Source: Paludibacter sp.
GTDB lineage: Bacteria; Bacteroidota; Bacteroidia; Bacteroidales; Paludibacteraceae
Assembly (NCBI GenBank): GCA_024710005.1
Contig: JANJVQ010000022.1
Coordinates: 50,305-114,304 of the forward strand
Reading direction: 5' to 3'
DNA length: 64,000 nucleotides
The position numbers and the translations under genes were made by a program. Every line of letters starts with the position of its first letter. Within the stretch, counting starts at the first letter, position 1. Below the pieces are notes generated by a model, which did not search any database, was not told the DNA's origin, and saw nothing but the letters and a program-made list of their open reading frames with translations. Positions 57,902-64,000 of the stretch are shown one piece after another.

Positions 57902-58852
57902 ATGAATATATCCATAGTTGTACCCCTTTATAACGAAGAAGAATCATTACCCAAACTCCATGAGTGGATTGAGAGGGTTATGCAAGAGAACCAATTTACT
58001 TACGAAATAATTTTTGTAAACGATGGAAGTACAGATCGTTCCTGGCAGGTAATCGAACAGCTGCAAGCTCAATCTCCGAATGTCAGGGGCATTAAATTTC
58101 GTAATAATTATGGAAAATCACCAGCCTTGTTTTGCGGATTTCAGGCAGCGAAAGGAGATGTGGTTATCACCATGGATGCTGATTTACAGGACAGTCCCGA
58201 TGAAATCCCTGAATTATACAGGATGATAACTGAAGAGGAATACGATCTGGTTTCCGGGTGGAAAAAGAAACGTTATGATTCTAAACTGGCTAAAAACCTA
58301 CCCTCAAAAATTTACAATGCCACAGCGAGAAAAGTAACCGGATTGAAACTCCACGACATGAATTGTGGTTTAAAAGCCTATCGGAATGAGGTCATTAAGA
58401 ACATTGAAGTATATGGAGAGATGCATCGTTACATTCCTTTTCTTGCAAAAAACGCAGGATTTACCCGCATTGGAGAAAAAGTTGTAACACACAGAAAACG
58501 CGAATTTGGCACCACCAAATTCGGTCTCAGCCGTTTCGTAAACGGGTATCTGGATTTGATGACACTCTGGTTTCTGTCAAAGTTTGGTAAAAAACCGATG
58601 CACTTCTTTGGTTTATATGGCAGTTTGATGTTCTTACTTGGTTTAATTTCAGTCGTGGTAGTTGGGGCTGTTAAACTACATGCGATCATCAATCAAACGA
58701 GAGCTGCCCTGGTAACCGACAGCCCCTATTTTTACATCGCGCTGGTTGCCATGATCTTAGGCACTCAGTTGTTCATGACCGGATTTCTGGGTGAAATTGT
58801 GGCCAGAAATTCAACCGAAAGAAATAATTACAAAATTGAAAAAGAAATCTGA
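57902..58852 (+). CDS. Glycosyltransferase family 2 (DPM1/GtrB-like) membrane protein
   Basis: SIVVPLYNEEESLPKL, FVNDGSTDRSW, MDADLQDSPDEIPEL. Confidence 0.93.
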   Translation: MNISIVVPLYNEEESLPKLHEWIERVMQENQFTYEIIFVNDGSTDRSWQVIEQLQAQSPNVRGIKFRNNYGKSPALFCGFQAAKGDVVITMDADLQDSPDEIPELYRMITEEEYDLVSGWKKKRYDSKLAKNLPSKIYNATARKVTGLKLHDMNCGLKAYRNEVIKNIEVYGEMHRYIPFLAKNAGFTRIGEKVVTHRKREFGTTKFGLSRFVNGYLDLMTLWFLSKFGKKPMHFFGLYGSLMFLLGLISVVVVGAVKLHAIINQTRAALVTDSPYFYIALVAMILGTQLFMTGFLGEIVARNSTERNNYKIEKEI

Positions 58853-58890
58853 TTCATTTTCAGGTTGCTTTACAAATAAACATTCGGCAT

Positions 58891-59406
58891 ATGGAAATTT
58901 TCAAATACATATTACCGGCATTTATCGTGATGATGACAGCTTATTTGCTGTTTGACAAAATGTTATCCAACGAGGAAAAAAGAAGAAAATTTGAACTCAC
59001 AAAAAAAGACCGTGCCTCATTCGTTCCTTTACAGCTAAGGGCTTACGAGCGATTGATGCTGTTGCTCGAACGCAGTAACCCGGCTAATATGGTGCTTCAG
59101 ATTATCAAACCCGGGATGTCCTGCATGGAATTTCAATCTCAGTTGACCGATCATATCAGAAAAGAATTTGAACACAATTATGCCCAACAATTATATGTTA
59201 GTGATGAACTGTGGTCGGCCATAAAAAACACGCAGGACAATCTGATTAAACTGATAAACACAACCGCAATCCGTTTTAAAGCTGATGAACCTGCCACTCA
59301 ACTGGCAGAGCAAATTATCCGTTTATATGCTGAGACAGATGACAATCCGACACAAATTGCCATTGGTATTTTAAAAACAGAAGTAAGAAATCAGTTTTTC
59401 AGGTAA
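58891..59406 (+). CDS. Conserved hypothetical membrane-anchored protein
   Basis: N-terminal TM; conserved-looking ORF in gene series. Confidence 0.7.
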   Translation: MEIFKYILPAFIVMMTAYLLFDKMLSNEEKRRKFELTKKDRASFVPLQLRAYERLMLLLERSNPANMVLQIIKPGMSCMEFQSQLTDHIRKEFEHNYAQQLYVSDELWSAIKNTQDNLIKLINTTAIRFKADEPATQLAEQIIRLYAETDDNPTQIAIGILKTEVRNQFFR

Positions 59407-59412
59407 ATATCC

Positions 59413-59877
59413 ATGAAAATATTCATTACATCACTTACTTTCATCTTATTGTTTTTTTCCTCTTGCACACAAGAAGAAGCTTGCAGGGAAAATAAACAGG
59501 TATTGTTCAGAACCGGGTTTTACACTTCGGGAACAAGTAATAGCCTGAACATCGATAGTATTACCGTATTTGGTCTGAATAATAATTCAATTGAGGTGGA
59601 TTCATTATATAAAAATGTCAAAAATATCAATAAAATAGCTTTACCTTTGAACAATTCGACAGAAGAGAGCATTTTCGTTTTGAATATTAATGGAATACAC
59701 GATACATTAAATATTCAGTATTCAAACAAAGAGTACTTTATTTCTTATTCCTGTGGGATGGTTATTACGCATCATGTTGATACGGTTATAAGTACCAACC
59801 ACACGATAAAAGGTTACAAAATTGTAAATCGCGATATAAACACAACAGATGTACAACATTTACAGATATTGCTTTAG
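59413..59877 (+). CDS. Lipoprotein, DUF6452-like
   Basis: ILLFFSSCTQEEACRENKQVLFRTGFYT. Confidence 0.65.
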   Translation: MKIFITSLTFILLFFSSCTQEEACRENKQVLFRTGFYTSGTSNSLNIDSITVFGLNNNSIEVDSLYKNVKNINKIALPLNNSTEESIFVLNINGIHDTLNIQYSNKEYFISYSCGMVITHHVDTVISTNHTIKGYKIVNRDINTTDVQHLQILL

Positions 59878-60535
59878 TCTGCTGTTGGTGTGTTGCGTAA
59901 CAACATTAACCGGGCAAAACGTAAAAACAGAACAAAACGACAGTATCAGGAAGTTTGAACTTAATAGCTTACGGGTTGAAGTTGATATATCTCCTGTTAT
60001 TACCACGTTTCTGAATCGAGGTGATGTTTATCAATACGAGGGTGCTATTCAGGCTGAAATCAACAAGCGGTTTTATCCGGTCTTTGAAATTGGTTATGCC
60101 GGGGCTGACAAACTTACCACATCAGGAATAGACTATCAGGGAAATGCACTTTTTTATCGGTTAGGAATGGATTTTAACCTGATAAAGAATCATACGAGTG
60201 AAAATAAGTTTACGAATTATTTTCTGATAGGTGCCCGCTTAGGTCATACGAACTTTGATTATAACCTGCAAAATATTACTTTTGAAAATGAATATTGGGA
60301 CACTAATTTTCAAAAAGATTTCCGGGGAGAATCTTTTAATTTATGGTTTGAAATAACAGCAGGTATCAGGGTCGAAATCTATAAAAGAGTATATATCGGG
60401 TGGACAGCACGCATCAAAAACCTGATAAACAAACCTGACCCGGGAGAATATAAACCCTTTTACATTCCCGGATTCGGCATCAACGGTGATGGATCTGTGT
60501 GGGCATTTAATTACATGTTAGGATATAAATTTTAA
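59849..60535 (+). CDS. DUF6048-like outer-membrane beta-barrel family protein
   Basis: Signal peptide, aromatic-rich beta strands, C-terminal YKF. Confidence 0.65.
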   Translation: MYNIYRYCFSLLLVCCVTTLTGQNVKTEQNDSIRKFELNSLRVEVDISPVITTFLNRGDVYQYEGAIQAEINKRFYPVFEIGYAGADKLTTSGIDYQGNALFYRLGMDFNLIKNHTSENKFTNYFLIGARLGHTNFDYNLQNITFENEYWDTNFQKDFRGESFNLWFEITAGIRVEIYKRVYIGWTARIKNLINKPDPGEYKPFYIPGFGINGDGSVWAFNYMLGYKF

Positions 60536-60551
60536 TCAAAAATAAATAATA

Positions 60552-62576
60552 ATGAATTCAATTGCAACTTTAAATCGGGCAGCAGATAACATTCGCATAC
60601 TTGCTGCATCCATGGTTGAAAAAGCAAAATCGGGGCACCCCGGTGGCGCTATGGGAGGAGCAGACTTTATCAACGTGTTATATTCCGAGTTTTTGGTATA
60701 TGATCCTGAGAATCCAACCTGGGCAGGTCGTGACCGGTTCTTTCTGGATCCGGGACACATGTCACCCATGTTGTACTCAGCATTGGCTTGTACCGGAAAA
60801 TACAACCTGGATGAGTTAGCACAGTTCCGTCAGTGGGGCTCTCCAACTCCGGGTCATCCTGAGGTAGATGTAAAACGTGGAGTTGAAAACACTTCCGGTC
60901 CGCTTGGGCAGGGACATGCCTATGCGGTTGGAGCGGCTATTGCGGCTAAATTTTTAAAAGCACGTTTCGGAGATGTGATGGGACAAACCATATACGCTTT
61001 CATCTCAGACGGAGGTATTCAGGAAGAGATTTCCCAGGGGACAGGACGAATTGCCGGTCACCTCGGACTCGACAACCTGATCATGTTTTATGATTCGAAC
61101 GACATCCAGCTATCAACTAATACTGATGCAGTTACAAGTGAAGATGTCGCGATGAAATACAAAGCCTGGAACTGGCATGTAATCGAAATCGATGGAAACA
61201 ATGCAGAACAAATCAGAAAGGCCCTTACCGAAGCAAAAGCCGAAAACTCGCGTCCAACCCTCATCATTGGCAAGACGATCATGGGTAAAGGAGCAAGGAA
61301 AGCTGACGGATCAAGTTATGAGCGCATGTGTGCAACTCATGGCATGCCACTCGGAGAAGCCGGTGCATCATTTGAAGAAAGTATCAGGAATCTTGGGGGG
61401 AATCCTGAGAATCCATTTGTATTCTTTGAAGAAACCAAAGCCCTATATGCAAAACGCGCTGAAGAATTAGCAGTGATTATGGCTGAAAAATATGCAGAAG
61501 AAGAAAAATGGGCTAAATCAAATCCTGCTTTAGCCGAGAAATTGGCCTTGTTCTTCTCCGGTAAAACCAATATAAACTGGGAAGCGATTGCTCAAAAGCC
61601 CAATCAGTCGACCAGGGCTGCATCAGCAACAGTGCTTTCCGAATTGGCAGTACAGGTAGAAAATATGATTGTCGCTTCAGCCGACTTATCCAATTCTGAC
61701 AAAACAGATGGATTTTTAAAGAAGACTACTGCTTTCACCAAAGGTGATTTCAGTGGCGCCTTTTTACAGGCAGGAGTTGCAGAGTTAACAATGGCCTGTT
61801 TAAGTATCGGGATGAGTTTACATGGAGGAGTGATACCAGCTTGTGCAACATTCTTCGTATTTTCGGATTATATGAAACCGGCCATACGTATGGCAGCGCT
61901 GATGGAACAACCTGTAAAGTTTATCTGGACGCATGATGCATTCAGGGTAGGAGAAGACGGTCCAACGCACGAACCGGTAGAACAGGAAGCTCAAATCCGT
62001 TTAATGGAGAAATTAAAGAACCACAACGGTCAGAATTCAATGCTGGTACTTCGTCCCGCTGATGTAGAGGAAACGACTGTGGCCTGGAGAATGGCCATAG
62101 AAAACACCCATACACCTACCGGTTTAATCCTTTCACGACAAAATATCAATGACCTTCCGGCTGTTAACTCACGTAAAGATGAAGCCAAACAAGCTGAAAA
62201 AGGAGCTTATGTGGTGAATTGTGATGGCAATCCCGATGTAATACTTTTAGCTTCCGGATCAGAAGTATCGACCTTGAATGAAGGTGCTGCTTTGTTGCGC
62301 GCTGAAGGCATTAAAGTGCGTTTAGTCTCAGTTCCATCTGAAGGTTTATTCAGGGCTCAACCCGTAGCATATCAGCAAAGCGTGTTACCCTCCGGCATCA
62401 GGATATTTGGACTGACGGCCGGTTTACCGGTAAATCTGGAAGGATTGGTTGGCGCTAACGGCAAAGTTTTTGGTCTGGAATCGTTCGGGTTCTCTGCCCC
62501 CTATAAAGTGCTCGACGAGAAGCTTGGTTTCACGGGTCAAAACGTATACAATCAGGTTAAATCCATGCTATCATAA
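60552..62576 (+). CDS. tkt: Transketolase
   Basis: EKAKSGHPGGAMGGADF, GPLGQGHAYAVG, FVFSDYMKPAIRMAALM. Confidence 0.97.
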   Translation: MNSIATLNRAADNIRILAASMVEKAKSGHPGGAMGGADFINVLYSEFLVYDPENPTWAGRDRFFLDPGHMSPMLYSALACTGKYNLDELAQFRQWGSPTPGHPEVDVKRGVENTSGPLGQGHAYAVGAAIAAKFLKARFGDVMGQTIYAFISDGGIQEEISQGTGRIAGHLGLDNLIMFYDSNDIQLSTNTDAVTSEDVAMKYKAWNWHVIEIDGNNAEQIRKALTEAKAENSRPTLIIGKTIMGKGARKADGSSYERMCATHGMPLGEAGASFEESIRNLGGNPENPFVFFEETKALYAKRAEELAVIMAEKYAEEEKWAKSNPALAEKLALFFSGKTNINWEAIAQKPNQSTRAASATVLSELAVQVENMIVASADLSNSDKTDGFLKKTTAFTKGDFSGAFLQAGVAELTMACLSIGMSLHGGVIPACATFFVFSDYMKPAIRMAALMEQPVKFIWTHDAFRVGEDGPTHEPVEQEAQIRLMEKLKNHNGQNSMLVLRPADVEETTVAWRMAIENTHTPTGLILSRQNINDLPAVNSRKDEAKQAEKGAYVVNCDGNPDVILLASGSEVSTLNEGAALLRAEGIKVRLVSVPSEGLFRAQPVAYQQSVLPSGIRIFGLTAGLPVNLEGLVGANGKVFGLESFGFSAPYKVLDEKLGFTGQNVYNQVKSMLS

Positions 62577-62588
62577 ATTATCTAAAAC

Positions 62589-62632
62589 GAAGGGTGAGTT
62601 GAAGATTATCAATCTGACGCTCACCCTTTATT
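62589..62632 (+). terminator. Intrinsic terminator after tkt
   Basis: aagggtgag ... ctcaccctttattattttc. Confidence 0.75.
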
Positions 62633-62642
62633 ATTTTCACAC

Positions 62643-63854
62643 ATGAGAAAAATATATTTACTAATAATTTTTGTGACAGTAATAAACAGTCTGTCGGCAC
62701 AAAACACAAAAGCAACTTTAGAACTATACGGTTTTGTAAGAAATGATTTCTATTATAATTCGCGACAATGCGAAGAAGGCATTGATGGAGTTTTTCATTT
62801 TTACCCTAAACCCATCAGATTAGATAATTCAGGGCAAGATGAAAATGCTGTTCCACAAGCCAACATGCTCAGTATTGCTACCCGGGTCGGACTCAACATC
62901 AAGGGACAACCCATTTTAGGAGCACAATCCTCAGGAAAAATAGAAGCCGACTTTGCCGGATTTGGTGTTGCAAATTATGTTGTCAGGATACGTCATGCGT
63001 ACATGCAATTAAAATGGGAAGAATCAACACTGCAAATCGGCCAGAACTGGCATCCCATGTGGGGATCGGTTATTCCGGTCACGGTTTCTTTGAATGCAGG
63101 AATGCCGTTTCAACCCTTCAACAGAAGTCCTCAACTTCGTATTACACATAATCTAAAAGAAAATTTCGCTTTGACCGGAGCTGCTGTTTACCAAATGCAA
63201 TATACCTCCTCCGGTCCAAAAGGTTTTTCGCCCAATTATTTAAGAAACTCATTGATACCAGAGCTTTTCGGTGGATTTGAATATAAAGGTGAGCATTGGG
63301 TTACCGGAGCCGGAGTTGACATGAAAGTAATCAAACCGGACGATAAAAGTCTTTCTTCAATCTCTGCAATAGCATATTCTCAGTTTACACAAGACAAATT
63401 CACTGCAAAAGCGAGGTTAACTGTGGGACAAAACCTGAGTGATCAACTACTTGCAAACGGATACGGTAAGACATACAACAGTTCAACTGGAGAATACGGA
63501 TACACCAATCAGAAAATTATATCAAGCTGGGTAAATCTTGTTTACGGTAGAAAATGGCAAATCAGTTTATTTGGAGGGTATGCTCAGAATTTAGGTAGCA
63601 GCATGCCACTTCATAATGATAACGGACGAATAACCATTTACAGCAGGGGATTCTACACCGATACCCAGGAAATGATTAGCAGTATGTTCAGGGTCTCACC
63701 AACCCTTATTTATAATCTGTCCAATTTCAGTTTTGGGGTTGAATATAACCTGACAGGTGTTACATACGGTACGATTCAGACAAATGGCAAAACAACACAA
63801 AACTACACGGTTAATAACCATAGGATTATTGGCTCTGTAAGCTATTATTTCTAA
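62643..63854 (+). CDS. Putative outer-membrane porin-like protein
   Basis: Signal peptide; ELYGFVRNDFYYNSR; C-terminal aromatic (SVSYYF). Confidence 0.7.
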   Translation: MRKIYLLIIFVTVINSLSAQNTKATLELYGFVRNDFYYNSRQCEEGIDGVFHFYPKPIRLDNSGQDENAVPQANMLSIATRVGLNIKGQPILGAQSSGKIEADFAGFGVANYVVRIRHAYMQLKWEESTLQIGQNWHPMWGSVIPVTVSLNAGMPFQPFNRSPQLRITHNLKENFALTGAAVYQMQYTSSGPKGFSPNYLRNSLIPELFGGFEYKGEHWVTGAGVDMKVIKPDDKSLSSISAIAYSQFTQDKFTAKARLTVGQNLSDQLLANGYGKTYNSSTGEYGYTNQKIISSWVNLVYGRKWQISLFGGYAQNLGSSMPLHNDNGRITIYSRGFYTDTQEMISSMFRVSPTLIYNLSNFSFGVEYNLTGVTYGTIQTNGKTTQNYTVNNHRIIGSVSYYF

Positions 63855-63927
63855 TAAACCGTAACCATTCGGCCAACTACATCTTGCCCTCCTGATTCTT
63901 TGCCTTTATCTTTGCGGCAAAAAAGTT

Positions 63928-64000
63928 ATGTCAAGAAACAGACGCAGTCAAGAAGACTGGTTTTCGCTGATTGAGGGATGTGAGGAATCCGGTTTGGGGA
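63928..64000 (+). CDS. Truncated ORF at window edge; possibly an IS66-type accessory protein N-terminus
   Basis: MSRNRRSQEDWFSLIEGCEESGLG resembles IS66 TnpA N-termini by eye; TATCTTTG box just upstream. Confidence 0.3.
   Translation, partial: MSRNRRSQEDWFSLIEGCEESGLG

Noticed and set aside
63928-64000. Firm call of an insertion sequence at the right edge
   Set aside because: Only 24 residues are visible; the IS66 accessory resemblance is by eye, so it is kept as a low-confidence feature only.

Overview
Ordinary chromosomal segment of a Bacteroidetes (probably Bacteroidales) genome. The call rests on TAnnTTTG -7 promoter boxes, RnfBCDGEA with an RseC-like protein, trpBEGDCFA order, DUF6452/DUF6048-type genes, and an S16 with an Ala/Glu tail. 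Recognisable blocks: YceI/AraC; sensor kinase; RecD-like helicase; kduI-kduD plus a DUF4861-like gene; acyl-CoA carboxylase beta/BCCP; MltF-like transglycosylase; argS; carB with tRNA-Gly(CCC); rnf operon; serS; rpmA/rplU; MscS; trp operon; rimP-nusA-infB; rfbB; rpsP; purM-like; malQ; tRNA-Cys; ECF sigma module; prmC/ribD; cls; glycosyltransferases; tkt. I see no CRISPR, prophage or complete IS. The most interesting structure is non-coding: (1) a dispersed family of 7-bp-periodic, drifting tandem repeats that start at, or supply, the stop codons of at least 14 genes and in several cases encode the last residues of the protein; (2) a trp attenuator with leader peptide MKMKQNLINTAWWWRLQNFGS, a terminator and a putative antiterminator; (3) regular [stop]-[heptamer array]-[hairpin]-[next gene] spacers in the trp operon; (4) 22-bp tandem arrays on both sides of a histidine kinase gene; (5) a MITE-like inverted-repeat element near 15.2-15.5 kb; (6) several long inverted repeats. 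All calls come from reading the sequence; no searches were run.
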